DNA from: Mangifera indica
Taxonomy: Eukaryota > Streptophyta > Magnoliopsida > Sapindales > Anacardiaceae
DNA: 64,000 nt
Reading direction: 5' to 3'
Assembly (NCBI RefSeq): GCF_011075055.1
Contig: NC_058144.1
Location: 8,832,138 to 8,896,137 of the forward strand
Shown: positions 11,616-24,256 of the stretch, one piece after another
Numbering within the stretch: the first letter of the stretch is position 1
Layout of the letters: the number at the start of each line of letters is the position of its first letter
Program-made: the position numbers and the translations under genes
The notes under the pieces: generated by a model
Seen by the model: the letters and a program-made list of their open reading frames with translations, nothing else
Told to the model about the DNA's origin: nothing
Databases searched by the model: none

Positions 11616-13537
11616 CACAACAGACTCTTTAAGCTCAATACCCTGAAGCATAAATCAAGAGAAAACATGAAAATTTATTAATAGAAACAAAACAAAAGCA
11701 GCATGTATAATTTATTGATTCTCGAAAACAAACCATGTGAACTAGATGTGGTATTACAGTGTCTGAAGATAATGCCTCGAACAAAGTGCACGAAAATTTC
11801 CAAAATGATAATCAAACACACAAGAATTACATTCAATGCTGAAGTCCCGCTAAATCACAAAGTTTGCAATGCTCTGATGACAGGCAAATGGTGAAAGGAG
11901 ATATATATGGAAGATGTGTGACCCCAAAGTCTAAATTTAATTTGCTTGTTCTGGTAAATGAAATTGGTATGACAAGTACAAGTCGCTTTGACTGATTGGA
12001 TTGGTGTATGGCAGATGAGTTTTGGTCGTTGATATTAAAATGTTAAAAAAAAAAAGATGGAGAGATTTGTTTAATGTATTTTTTTTTTTGAACATTTGTT
12101 TCTTGGCGATTGTCTTGTAGTATTGATATTAGCCTTGGCAATATCGGTTATGGGTGAGGTTAGGCCAACTAGCAATGGGACCAAGTGTTTGGTAGGGTTG
12201 GCATCCCAATTTGCAATTGGATGCTACTTAAGCTGCTGATCTGATTTTTGTTAACTTGAAATATTAGGTTACTTGCCATTTGTTGAATCCTATTCAAATA
12301 AAATATAAAAAAGCCTTGGCAAAATACTGGTAAACTTGATGGAAACATTTATGTTCTACTCTTTTTTTATTTATGAACATGGAACACCTGCTAATACTTT
12401 ATAGTTCATAACATGAAACTTGCTATAGTTGAACCAAAACCCAGAGAGGCAAAAGCTTGTATCAATCATTTTGTTGGATATTTTGCACAAATATTAGGAG
12501 AGGATGATAAATCTCACAAGGGATAAGATTATTTTATAATATTATGACGAATGAATAAAACTATGCGTATAAATAAACTACACAAACTAATATGATTGTT
12601 TGTGACTGAGTGATGTGATTGTTTACTTTTTCTCTCATATCAAAATTAGCCAATTAGATACTACCACTTCAGTTTGTATGGATAAATTTGTATAATTTAT
12701 TTGTATACATGATGGTATTCATGATGAATATACTTGGTGTCTTTTTCTTTAAGCAAAAAGTTCTAGAAGCCAAAGGAAAAATTTCAACTCCAAGGCTGCT
12801 TCAAATGTGAAACTTGGAAAATAAATAACAAAGTTGAAATATGCAATAGACAAGTAATTCCATTTAGGAAAATCCAAAAATTATAAGAACATGGCATATT
12901 CACACTGATCTAATTAGCTCCTATCTACAGAAGGAGCTCTTTCCTTAACAGAGACTGCAGCAATACAAGTTTAGTATTTCTTGTTCATCTAACCGTAATT
13001 TATTATAGAAGCAAAGAAATGGTACATCACCTGATCGCAACATCTCAACAAATTTGGTATACAAAAACCAATATTATTTCTCCTTCTTTCCATCAAGGAA
13101 TCTTAGAACAAGCTGCATATTAAATAAAATCAACATAATTATCATAGAATTCAAACTCAGTAATATATCTTTCAAGAAAATCATTTCCTGCCAGAAAGAA
13201 AAAGGGGAATTCAATTTGAATTACATTGGGCAGTCAAAATCAAGCTCTAAGCCTCGTTAGCCTCTCAGCTGAAATACAACAAATATACATTGATGGCCAA
13301 ATTTATGAATATACATAATGATAAACTGTTTTTCAATTTTACGACTTGTTGAATACAACACTCCCTGAGGCTGTGAAACTCTATCCAATACCAATAGGCT
13401 TACTGATGACAGCACAGGATAAAACCCAAATAAATTCACAATCCTCTCACAAGCTTTTCAAAGTATCGTCATTTGTATGGGTGTTGTATCAGAGGAATTT
13501 GAAACAGTCAAAACAGTGGCAGACTGCATCAGAAAAG
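11616..13537. other. Spacer between HHT1 and ARP2, partly repeat-derived
   Basis: Holds the 5' region of HHT1 and the 3' flank of ARP2. A weak foldback at about 12545-12725 (AATAAAACTATGCGTAT... near-inverted by ATACATGATGGTATTCAT) resembles the element at 7103. The open frames between 13054 and 13440 have no family resemblance. Confidence 0.4.
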
Positions 13538-16500
13538 TCAAGCTGCACCACACTTGCTTAGACATTCAAGTCCTTCTTCCATATAATCTTCCCTGTTAAT
13601 CCAAAACTCTGGTGCATCCTGCATGAGTATAAATATTCACTTCTTAGATGTTTAGAAGTTGGAAGAGAATGTGGGAAAATAGTTTATACTATCGTCAGAG
13701 TAAGTAGGGCTGGACTCGAACCGAGCCAGCTCCAGCCCGGCTCGAGCTGGCTCGGTCGAGCCCAGCTCGAGCTACTCGTCAGATTTTCTAATTAAAATTT
13801 TTGATACAAAACGACGTCGTTTTGATAACAAAAAATGAACCGAACCGAATTCGAGCCGATCTTAGCCAAGCTCGAACTCGAGCCGATCTTAGCCGAGCTC
13901 GAACTCGAGCCAACTCTATGTGCTCGGCTCGAATCCAGCCCTAAGAGTAAGCCTTCTAACTCAAGTCCACTCCTGACAGTCTGAGAGAGAGACCTTCATG
14001 ATTCCTGCAAGAACTGCCCCTCCAAGATATACCATGTGCTTTCTTCTTGGTGGATCCTCAATTCGCAATCGCAACTTCTGTTCACACGTAAAGAACATGG
14101 AAAAAAATTGAAGATTGTGCTCTTCTAGGCTTTCCACAAAAACATTCATTTTCTACCAATTGCATCTTACCTGCTGTCTAAAGATTTTTTGAATCATATT
14201 TTTTAATTTGATAATCACTTACAGAAGTCCTAGAACACCAAGATTTTGTCTATTCTTTTACACGAGATTTACAGTAATTAAGTTCACTCATACAAAATAA
14301 AACTCATAGCCATTATTTACATATAGAAGAAAAATATAATTTGGTATCTGGTTCTCTTTCTAACTTATAACAGACAGGACTCAGATCTCACCTTTAACCC
14401 ATCTTTGTTTCCCTTCAGAACCACATCTAGATACCGATCCTGGATTTCTTTCTCTAGGCTGAAACAAAAGTAAAGTAACCTCATGATAGTGCACCATATG
14501 AAATCTACCAGCACCACCATGATAAAAGACGTGCCCTTAAAAAATCTTCAAAAGCATTCTTGTTGACAGAGAAGATGCCAGAAAAAAAGGAGAGGTGATG
14601 TATCATTATGTTTTCCGGATACAGTTCTCAGCCTTTTTAGTTCAATTATGTTAAGAATGTTTTACAGACATGGAATAGTTGATCTTCATGAAGCCCAACT
14701 ACATATGTGTGAGATAAAGCAAGTTAATAGTTTTCAGCATCTTTATGTGAGATTTTCATAGAAGAATTAGAAAAGATGAACTTTATGGTGCCTTCCTAGG
14801 TTATCAAAATGAATCCAACCAAAGTACATTAAGAACAAGAGAATGTCAAGTTTCAAGTGATGCAAAAAGCAGTTGAATGTAGTACCGACTAGGCAGTCCA
14901 GGATACATGGTGCTTCCTCCACTCAAAACTATATGTTGGTATAACTGCAAAGATAGAAATAAAATTTCAGTAAAGAATCACATACCAACTACCAGATTTT
15001 TAAGAAACATGCATTGTACCATCATACGGTTGTCAATATCCATTTCCTGGATGCAGCGAAAAACCATATCAGCCATTCCATCACCTTCAACATCAATAAG
15101 TTCCTGAGAAAGGAAGTATTGTTAAGTTTCACGAATAAAACCCATTAACACATTGTGTAAGATGGCTCATAATTCTTTGATGCTAGTAAAATTTATTAAA
15201 TCAGGTTATTCATTATTATATAAACCACTCATGCTACAATTTTGCAACTTATTAAAATCCATACACAGTTCAAACAAGCACTGGTTTAGCACAAACTAAT
15301 AGCACATACCATAAACTTTTTGTTTGCTCTTGATGAATTAAAATGTCATGGTTGTTTGATTTGTGATTATAGATTCAAAAATTTTGTGACTTCTTTCTCC
15401 ATCACTAAAATCTACCATTCTTTGTCCAAAAAAAATAGCGTATGCCATTTCAGTTAAACTACCAATGCAATGCATCTGGATTTCTGTAACAGGCTAATAG
15501 CATATCAAGATGATCAGGCAATACATCACATGGAAAATTTTAACATACAGAACATAGCAGCAAATATAAGTAAAGGCTTACTGGTGTAAAAAGAGCCTCA
15601 GGGGCCTGAAATCTTTCAGTTCCTACTTTAATGGTCCTTCCATCAGGCAGCTGATCAAAATAAATTAGTTTTATACATAAAAATAATTAAGAATTTATGC
15701 TGAAACAAAATTGAAAAATTATAAGATAATGAGTGAATAAACTCACAGTATAATTCTTAACCAGGATGGTGGTTTCAAGGCCCAATTGATATTCCCTTTT
15801 GTAATCATAACTGCAGTAAGACAAAACAGATATTTAATTATCATGCAAAAAGATCCACAAAATTATTCCACAGCAAGTAATTTAGCATTCACCTTATATA
15901 GCAGAGCTTCTCTTTGATTTGCCTAACAGTCTCAAAATCAGCAGTCTTATTCATTGCATACCTAGGGGACAGAAATTGAACATTCAACAAAAAAGAAATA
16001 TGAATTGTAATTTTCTTGTTAAATCCTTTGACAAAGAATTGGCCATCACCCTCTCCGTGAAAGTAAATCAACAAGATAGGATGTTATGTGCCGACCAGCT
16101 ACATTCATTCGTTTGGTAAGATGAGGGAATGAGTAGCCATCAACAACTGGAACCTGTGGATAAATGTAGAGGAAATTATGGTTTAGAATTACCCAGCCAG
16201 GCATCAGCAAAGCACTCTGTAGAGTGTCTTATTGCTAATAACTCATTTATCATTTTTCAATAAACTAAAGAAAAGACACAGAGATAACAGGCTGCAGGAT
16301 TCTGATAAATTATGTAAAACTTGTTTTTCGGTAGTTTACCACATGAGTGACACCATCACCAGAATCAATAACTAGTCCAGTCAGCAGACCTGTGGCAAAT
16401 TCAAAAAAAGCTCAAGAAAACATGCAAAGGGGAATGAAATCAAGAAAACAGACAAGAAGTAAGAATATGCAGCTACTTCAACAAAAATAGAAAATTTTGA

Positions 16501-18243
16501 AGTCATCATGAATCTGCTTATTGTAATTCTTTGAAAGAAACTGAAGAACAAACTCTTCCTTCCCTTTATGTGTATTTTATATATATATATATATGCATAA
16601 ATATGCCGGAATCAGTTAATGCCAAGTAAACCTCCAAACATCTTCATAAGCACCTTGAGCGTACAAAGACAAAACAGCTTGGATTTGAATGAAGACACCA
16701 GCAAAGTTGTATTTCTCGAACATTGTCTCCACCTGTAAAGTCAAGTCAGGCCAAAGTCATTATTTACTAATTTTAGATAACAGGATGTACCAATTGCCTA
16801 GATATTATGTTAAAACTTGGATCACAACCATCTTTTCACGATTATTTGAGGGGTTAAGAGGTGGATCTGTGAGTAAAATTTTACATTCTGCCGGGTCAAT
16901 CTGTTGATAGAGTATGTACATGAGTCAGCTATAATGTAGTAAAACTATAATAAGAACATCAAAGAAAAAAGAAGGATTAAGGCCATCTGTAATAAATATC
17001 CACAATAACCAAAAGCGCCATAAAGCTTACTTTTAATTCACTGAAAAAAGCATGGTCCCACACGTGACCCATATCTTCCCAGTTTTGCACAATACCATTG
17101 TTAACAGGATAAGATATGTCCAGTTGATGTCGCAAATCTTCACATGCTGCTCCAACAATAATATCCTAAATGAATTTGAAAATAAATAAATAAATGAAAC
17201 AGGGAAAAAGGCTTCTTATTATGTGCTAAGCATGATTGTCCACGATTACAATTAAGTATGCATTTGCATGTGTATCTTTAAAAAGACTAAGATAATTTCA
17301 AATTTAAAAAGTATAGTTTCACCTTGAGCTCTTGTTCCATGAGCGACTCTTCATACCGTAACATTGGCCTCCCCACCACACAAGGGAATACAGAAGTAGG
17401 AAAATTCTCACCCGCAAATCCACACTTGACATACTGCATTAAGTAATTTAAATATTGTTTCAAAAGAGGACGGTACCAAAGCAATAGTTTCAAAAAGGGA
17501 TGAAACCAAAGCAAAGGAAAAGAGTAACCAAAAATGGATTTAATATGCAGTTGAGTTATTACATCAGATAGAAATTGAATATCTGTTCCATTTTCTACCA
17601 AAAATAAATAAAAACGACAAGAAGGTATAGGGTAGAGAAGCAGGAAAAGAAACAAGAGAACATGAACAATTCTATTCTCCATCCATTCAGCTGATACCAT
17701 GAAAAATAGAAAATGGTTACTCTCTATTATTTTGTAAGAAATGGCTACTTTCCATAATTTTTAGAGGAAATTTAAACCATTGTTTGGTCACTTGATCACA
17801 ATATCCTTAAACTCATTTCTTTCCAACCAGACAAGTGAAATGGTCTTCCTTCCATTCTATTACTTTCTTCGCTCCAACAGTACCAAACCAATTGCTACAA
17901 AAATAACCGTCAAATTCAATATAAGAAGAAAGAACAATTTAAATTTTACATTGAATTTTAATCGGACTATTACTGACAACATCTAACGATCTCTGCAACA
18001 TTGCCGAATACAAAATTTAATATTTGAGCAGATCTAAACAGTATGAATCACAAATAATAAAAAAAGAAAACTGGAGCATCTAATTAGAATTAAAAAAGCT
18101 AATTTCATTGAAAAACTCTTATCGTTGATTGAATTACGATACAAAACATGTGAGACAGAAGATTAAAGAAAGTAAACGAAAAAAAGGGAAGAAAGAGGTA
18201 CCCCAGTGCCATTGTCGCAAACGACGATGTTCCTGTTGTCCAT
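13538..18243 (-). CDS. ARP2: Actin-related protein 2, ARP2/3 complex subunit
   Basis: Nucleotide-binding subunit of the ARP2/3 complex that seeds branched actin filaments and shapes trichomes and pavement cells. Fifteen exons: 18243-18202, 17433-17323, 17165-17031, 16900-16829, 16732-16654, 16389-16340, 16153-16050, 15961-15893, 15810-15747, 15650-15582, 15103-15020, 14944-14886, 14458-14392, 14077-13994, 13618-13538. All junctions are GT-AG and keep frame; the total is 389 aa, equal to Arabidopsis ARP2. Visible actin-fold motifs are phosphate loop 1 ([16 protein letters not shown]), phosphate loop 2 ([13 protein letters not shown]) and the adenosine loop ([14 protein letters not shown]). The C-terminal exon begins [16 protein letters not shown]. 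No disabling change seen. Intron 14 contains a hAT-like MITE. Confidence 0.96.
13705..13943. mobile_element. hAT-like MITE (family B) inside ARP2 intron 14
   Basis: Termini are inverted repeats: left TAGGGCTGGACTCGAACCGA, right reverse complement TAGGGCTGGATTCGAGCCGA. It is flanked by a perfect 8-bp direct repeat AGAGTAAG (13697-13704 and 13944-13951). An 8-bp duplication and ends beginning TAGGG are typical of hAT elements. The interior is dense in CGAGCT/AGCTCG words. About 240 bp, non-coding. Confidence 0.8.
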
Positions 18244-19510
18244 GGTTATGAAGGCGGTGCTGCTGGTGATCTATACGAGGAGAGGAAGGGAGTGTGTTAC
18301 GGAACTGCTTTCTTCATCTAATGGCTTTTCTTCGACGGGAGGTGTGTCGGGATGTGTCAAAATGCAGGAAAGAATTCATTATAGTATGCTACGCCTATAC
18401 GACGCAGTTCCATGTGTAAAATCTAGGGACGACGGATGGTGAGGTTTTTTAGAGCAATTGACAGGTCCATAATTTTTACAAAACTCTGTTCACGCCCTAT
18501 GTTTTAAAATATTGATTCAACAAAACTACTTGTAAGTTGTAATAATGAATAGGCAGAAGTTCCACTACTCAAAGGGCGACGAGAAGAGATTCACTTGATG
18601 CTTTAACTTATTACATGTATCCAATTTTCTCTCGTATCTACATGAAAAAACTATTATCTATTACTAAATCAGATTATATAACTATCCTACTTTTATGTAA
18701 TCAGAATATTAATTATAAAATATTGTACAAAGATAAAAGCTCTAAATTCTTGTTGTCTGAATAGATAAAATTTTTTTATAAACTCTCATAACAACTATCG
18801 ATTCTTTGTTGTAATTCTATGTAGAGATATAAATTTTCAAACAACAAATTAAATCATGTTAAAAACTTTCATGTGTTTACCACTTATTCCCACTATTTCC
18901 ATTTATCATTATATATAGTGAATATATAATTACTTCATTAAGTGTATGTTTGGTTCAAGTAATTTTTTATTATAAAAAATAAAGATTGTTACTTTGATTT
19001 TTTGTGTTTGTGGTTGTGTCTTCGTTCGAGAGGTGGGAGAGAGGATTTATAGATAAGAGGTTAGCTAGAGAAAGAAGGAGAAAGAATAAAACTTATGGGA
19101 AAAAAATGTAATTTTTTAAACTTTTTAATGAAAAGAAATTAATAGTTTTTAAAGTAAAAAAAAGTAAAATTTTAACTTTTTTAATATTATTAGTTAAATT
19201 TTTTTTTACCTTTATACTTGTGAACAAGTTTTAATAGAAATTGCATGATATATGAATATTTGAGTTTTAAAATTTTAGGGAACAGGTTTAAAAGTAGATT
19301 AACCTTGGGTGGCCAAAAAGTCTTTTGGCCTTCCAAATATAGCCACCGGCTCTCCATGCGACAGTGAGACGAGAAGAAATTTTAGCTTTGGAAGCACCCT
19401 TCTACTGATAATAGTGAGCCTTTGATCTCATTTCTTTACTTCACACAATCTCGTTATTTTGATCAAACAAGTATGATGATTGATACATTCACATATTACT
19501 TTTTAAATTG
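18244..19510. other. Spacer between ARP2 and the L7a pseudogene, with a truncated family A element
   Basis: The ARP2 promoter occupies the left end. From about 18985 to 19327 the sequence matches the right arm of family A: the TTTTTTAATATTATTAGTTAAA core, then TTAACCTTGGGTGGCC and AAAAAGTCTTTTGGCC. The left arm is missing. No gene seen. Confidence 0.45.
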
Positions 19511-20729
19511 TTGGCTCCTAAACGAGTTGGAGAAGCACCAGTAGCCGCTGCCAAGAAGAAATCTGTAATTTATTTTTTCCACTCTCCGTGTTTTGTTTGT
19601 GTTTGGTTTTGGTTTTGATAGTTTTGCTGTTATTTTTGTTTAAAGGAGAAGTTGTCGAACCCGTTGTTCGAGAAGAGAAAAAAGCAGTTTGGAATCGGAG
19701 GTGCATTGCCACCTAAGAGGGACTTGACTCGGTTCGTGAGGTGGCCTAAACAGGTTGATATTCAGAGGAAGAAGAGAATTTTGACCAGTTCACCAAGACT
19801 CTCGACAAGAACATTGGCATCATCACTAATTAACTCAAAGGCAGTATTTACTAAGATGGTATCTACTTTATTGTGTAAATAGAGTTCAAGTGAGATGTCG
19901 ATTTTGTATTAATTTTCTTTTCTGAAACTTTATCTACAGCATCAAACCCTTTCAAGATACTTCTCAAGTACTGGCCCGAGGACAAAGCAGCAAAGAAGGG
20001 AGGCTGTTGAAAAAAGCACAGGCAGAGGCTGAAGGAAAACCTGTCGAGGCTAAGAAGCCTGTTGTTGTGAAATATGGGCTCAACCATGTCACATACCTTA
20101 TTGAGCAGGTAAAATTCATTTTTGTCTAATCTGGGCTCAATTGCACTTCCAACTCTTAATCTGTCACCTACTCTAATTTTTCTATTGAATATCTGTAGTA
20201 GAACAAGGCACAGTTGGTGGTTATTGCTTATGATATGGACCCAATAGAAATGGTTGTCTGGCTACCAGCTTTCTGCAGGAAGATGGAGATCCCATACTGC
20301 GTTGTTAAGGGAAAAGCACGATTGGGAGCAGTGCTTATTATATATTTATATTTTGTCTTCTAAGCATGTCAAAGCGAAAAATAGAACTGGGAACTAAATT
20401 ACTGTCATGTTTATGATAGATTGTTCACAAGGAAACTGCATCAGTCCTCTGCTTGACCACAGTCTAGAATGAAGATAAACTGGAGTTCAGCAGAATTTTA
20501 GAGGCTACTAAGTTAAGGTATAGCTAAATCAGTCATAGACATTTTTGGAGGATTTAGTCTCATTAGAGGATTTGTTTATAATGTTGCAGGCAAATCTCAA
20601 TGACAAGTATGATGAGTACAGGAAGAACCGAAGAAGTGGGGTGGTGGGGTTATGGGTTCTAAATCTAAAGCCAAGACCAAGGCTATAGAAAAGGTCCTTG
20701 CCAAGGAAGCTGCCCAGAGAATGAATTAA
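19511..20729 (+). pseudogene. RPL7A: Ribosomal protein L7a (eL8) pseudogene, introns retained
   Basis: Pieces of a complete L7a gene lie in order: APKR (19514), [31 protein letters not shown] region (19652-19750), [46 protein letters not shown] region (to 20108), [24 protein letters not shown] region (20203-20335), VHKETASVLCLTTV (20423-20463), KYDEYRK and the C-terminal AKEAAQRMN plus stop at 20729. Introns survive (for example donor after LIEQ at 20109), so this is not a retrocopy. Defects: the start codon position reads TTG (19511-19513); about 30 bases after KKRIL are missing; the frame shifts in several places; an in-frame TAG replaces Lys after CLTTV (20464-20466); a further shift follows at GGGGTT (20640s). 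It cannot give a full L7a protein. Confidence 0.92.
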
Positions 20730-20807
20730 GAGTTGAGTATTTGAGGCAATTGACCTCAACATTTTTGGTTATTCCAAGGTTTGACTTTGAGTTTTCCTTT
20801 TCTTTTA

Positions 20808-21560
20808 GGCCAAAGGACTCATTTTCATCCAAACATTTTTTTTTTTTCAAAGTTTTTCCTGTTTATCTTTGAAAATTTTAAACACTACCTTTATAGATGG
20901 TTAAAATTAATAGTTTGAGGGACAAAATCATCATTCATTTATAATATTAAAAATAAATAAAAATTTAATCTCTTTTCCCCTCTCTTAAATTTTAAAAACT
21001 AAAAATTTCCCCTTAAGCCAAGTTTGAAAAAATGACATTTCACCCTTAGGATTTAGTTTCTAGATCTTCGACACCATATCCAACACCATCGCTGGCCACG
21101 AATATCTCCTGACACCTCCTCTCACTTCAATGGTGAAGCTTCTTTCATTTGAAAGTTTGGATGACGTCGATTGACTTAAGAAAACACTCTCAGTTTTATC
21201 AAGGAAGACAAAGATGAGATATCTTGCTTTTGTCGGGAAAGTCGATGTTTCATCTTTTTTGACAAAATATCGTCTTTCCGTTGGGTTTAGGACTGCCAGT
21301 TGAAGGGAGAGATGGCGAAGGAGCGATTGTCGGAGGAAGAGAAAAGAGATGTCGTTGGAGAAGCGTTAGAGATGTTGCTGGATAATGAATAAAACTTTAT
21401 GAGAGAAATTATTAATTTTTAAAACTTGATCTAATAGGAGAGATAGTTATTTTTTAAGATTTAAGGGGGTAGAAAAAAACAAAATTTTAAAGGGTTAGAG
21501 TTTGCTTAACTTTAATCACTAATAGGTAGATGTTTAGGGTTTTTAAAGATAAAAAAACAA
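20808..21560. repeat. Family A foldback element, right end decayed
   Basis: The left end AGGCCAAAGGACTCATTTTC matches the family A terminus, and the arms contain ATAATATTAAAAATAAATAA and AAAATTTTAAAGGGTTAGAG. The centre (about 21060-21380) is less AT-rich. It lies just downstream of the pseudogene and may have inserted into its old 3' flank. Confidence 0.5.
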
Positions 21561-21572
21561 AATTTAGAAAAA

Positions 21573-21997
21573 CCTGAATGATCAATTCTCCTTTTAATAT
21601 TTTAATTTGTAACTGGTAATTACATCATCATCAAGGCACATAAATTATTTAATGAGTAATATTATATGATAAATAATATATATAATTTTGTATATAAAAA
21701 GTGACATATTATTACATAATTAGATAATTAAAAATAAAATAATAGTTAATTACATAAATATATACCATTATTTATATATAAAAGTAAACATATTATTTAT
21801 ACATATAATTTTATTTATATTTAACCACTCGAAATTAACCATCATTCATGATTTTTTCAAGGATAAAAGCTGTCATACTTTATTTTTTTAATTTTAAAAT
21901 AAAATTATATTGAGTTTAATATTTCTTACTATGTATATGTTAGGATTAGATTCGAATCAAATTGAATTCAAGCTCAACTTGATTTATATATAACTAA
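21573..21997. repeat. Copy 1 of a duplicated block of about 430 bp
   Basis: Nearly identical in order and sequence to 23208-23650: both start CCTGAATG, run through TAACTGGTAATTACATCATC, then an AT-rich part, then ATTGAATTCAAGCTCA. Copy 1 stops abruptly after CTAA, where it joins GGAGAGATAGTTATTTTTT-type sequence also present at about 21434-21456. Confidence 0.75.
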
Positions 21998-23207
21998 TAG
22001 GAGAGATAGTTATTTTTTCAAGGCAGATTAAATAGACTTGATGGGCAATGCAGGGTGTTTGATCGGAAATCTACATTCTTGTTACAGCAATTAGGTTCAT
22101 ACTTGGTGCAATTACCAACTTTTTGGCTGGTTGATGGTTGCTCAAAGTGTACTTATCCATTGGCAAATCAGCTTGTTATTTTCAAGTTCTTTTCTTTCTA
22201 TTTTTTTTTATGGATTTAGTTGCATAGGGAGCCCATGGGCAAGATCAAAAATAATTCTTTGTCTAATGGAAATATTTCAGAACCTGGTATTTTAATATGT
22301 TTTTTACATTGTATAATAAGGGAGTAATTAAATTTTAGGATTTTTTTTTCCTTTTTTTTTACCTTATAAAGTAAATAGTTATTTTTTGATCACTTATTTT
22401 AGAAAGCATTTTTGGTTCATTGACCTTATGATTTTTATAGCTTTTGACATTGGTGTATTGTGATTTACTTCCTCTTTTGTAAATGAATTTTCCTTCTATA
22501 ATAGAACAACTATCTATTAACAAAACTATATATATATATACACGGTGTTTTTCACAAACCGAAATAGATTATAATCTAAATGTTTGATGCATTATTTATC
22601 TTACTTGTAATATATAGAGTAATATTATATATATTTATCTCGATTATATAACTAAATATATATTTATATATATCATTATGTGATTAATATTATTTTATTT
22701 TAATTCAAAATCTCGAATCACAACCCAAAATTATACACATTTAAAATTTTATAATTACATTGAAATATGCTAAACTTCTATTGTGTAATTATATTCTAAT
22801 TTATGGAAATATTTTACTTGTAATATTAGTTTGATGTATTCATAATTTGAAATCTGCAATCGTATTCTAGACACGGTTTCGGCTTATTCTTGAGTTAGAG
22901 GTGGTTGTGGGCTGAGCTGGCCTGGCCTGATGAAAGTACGAGACCCATGATCCAACCGTTAATTTTTTAAAAATATTTTAATTAAAAAAAATTTTAAATT
23001 ATTTTCTTTTTCAAATCGTCAACAGTAACGGATCATACCTTTATGGGTTCTTTGCTTAGGCTATGAGCCGAGTCTTTTTACATCAGGCTTCTGGCCAAGC
23101 CATGGGTTGGCCCAGCCCAATTAATGTCTCTGAACTTGAGTTGCTTAGCTAACTTCATCAAAGCCTGAAAATCCCTTTTTTTCTTTTGTTAATTTGTTTA
23201 CTTACCA
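21998..23207. other. Spacer between the duplicated blocks
   Basis: AT-rich. The stretch 22020-22200 is more balanced and could be old gene or 3'-UTR sequence, but I find no protein match. A palindrome-like stretch near 22880-23130 has GGCC/GGGC words around an AT core (GGCTGAGCTGGCCTGGCC left, AAGCCATGGGTTGGCCCAGC right), probably another family of inverted repeat. Confidence 0.4.
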
Positions 23208-23650
23208 CCTGAATGGTCAATTCTCCTTTTAATATTTTAATTTGTAACTGGTAATTACATCATCATCAAGGCACATAAATTATTTAATGAGTAGTATTAT
23301 ATGATAAATAATATCTATAATTTTATATATAAATAGTGATATATTATTACATAATTAGATAATTAAAAATTAAAAATAAAATAATATTTAATTACATAAT
23401 TATATACTATTATTTATATATAAAATTAAACATATTATTTATACATATAATTTTATTTATATTTAACCACACGAAATTAACCATCATCTGCATTTGATTC
23501 ATGATTTTTTCAAGGATAAAAGCTGTCATACTTTATTTTTTTAATTTTAAAATAAAATTATATTGAGTTTAATATTTCTTACTGTGTATATGTTAGAATT
23601 GGATTCGAATCAAATTGAATTCAAGCTCAGCTTGATTTACATATAGCTAA
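23208..23650. repeat. Copy 2 of the duplicated block
   Basis: Pairs with 21573-21997. Differences are single substitutions plus small insertions, such as CATCTGCATTTGATTCATGA near 23485. Unlike copy 1 it continues at its right end into a fuller family B element. Confidence 0.75.
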
Positions 23651-23910
23651 GCTCAAGTTTGAGCTCAAGCTTGTCGAGCTCGAACTCGGTTTAAATTCAA
23701 TTCGACTAGTTTGTCATTATTAAAATGCTATTATTTTAATATATATCGGTCAAAATGATATCGTTTTATATCAAAATTTTTAATTAAAAAATTTGATGAG
23801 TAACTCGAACTCGAGCTCATATAAGACTGCCTAATTTTGGATTCATTCGAACTAAATTTGAATTTAAACTCAAATAAATTCAGTTTAAATCTAACCTAAT
23901 ATATGTAATG
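23592..23910. repeat. Dispersed repeat family B, moderately preserved
   Basis: The left end TTAGAATTGGATTCGAATCA and the right-end reverse complement TTAGGTTAGATTTAAACTGA form imperfect inverted termini. The interior is rich in GAGCTCGAACTCG words. Related to the element at 13705. Confidence 0.5.
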
Positions 23911-24256
23911 TAAAAGTCTTCACTATCCATTCCTCACCAACCCAATTTTCGTATTAAAATAAATAAGAGCAGACGAGTTTTCATTTGCAAGTGACGTAAC
24001 TTATACATATATTTGAAAAATAAAAAAAAAAATTGCAATTTTTTTTATTTCAAGTAAAAATATGATACGCACAGTTGCTATATCAACGTTTCTTGGGTAA
24101 GCTCTCTTAAACAAATTAAAAAAAAAATCACTCACTCTCTCTCTCTCTGTATCACAACAGAAACTCTGCAATTCATCAAACCCTAGCTATCGCTCTCTCG
24201 CACGCTCGCTCGGTATCTGCTTATTCTCGGTCTCAAATTTCCTGCGACTTTCGGTG

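Noticed and set aside
13746..13920. Dense CGAGCT/AGCTCG words considered as a regulatory island
   Set aside because: They belong to the hAT-like MITE with defined ends and 8-bp duplication.
17287..17700. 137-codon minus-strand open frame starting MVSAEWMEN
   Set aside because: It only reads ARP2 exon 2 with the preceding intron; the conserved part (YVKCGFAG onward) is exon 2 spliced at 17433.
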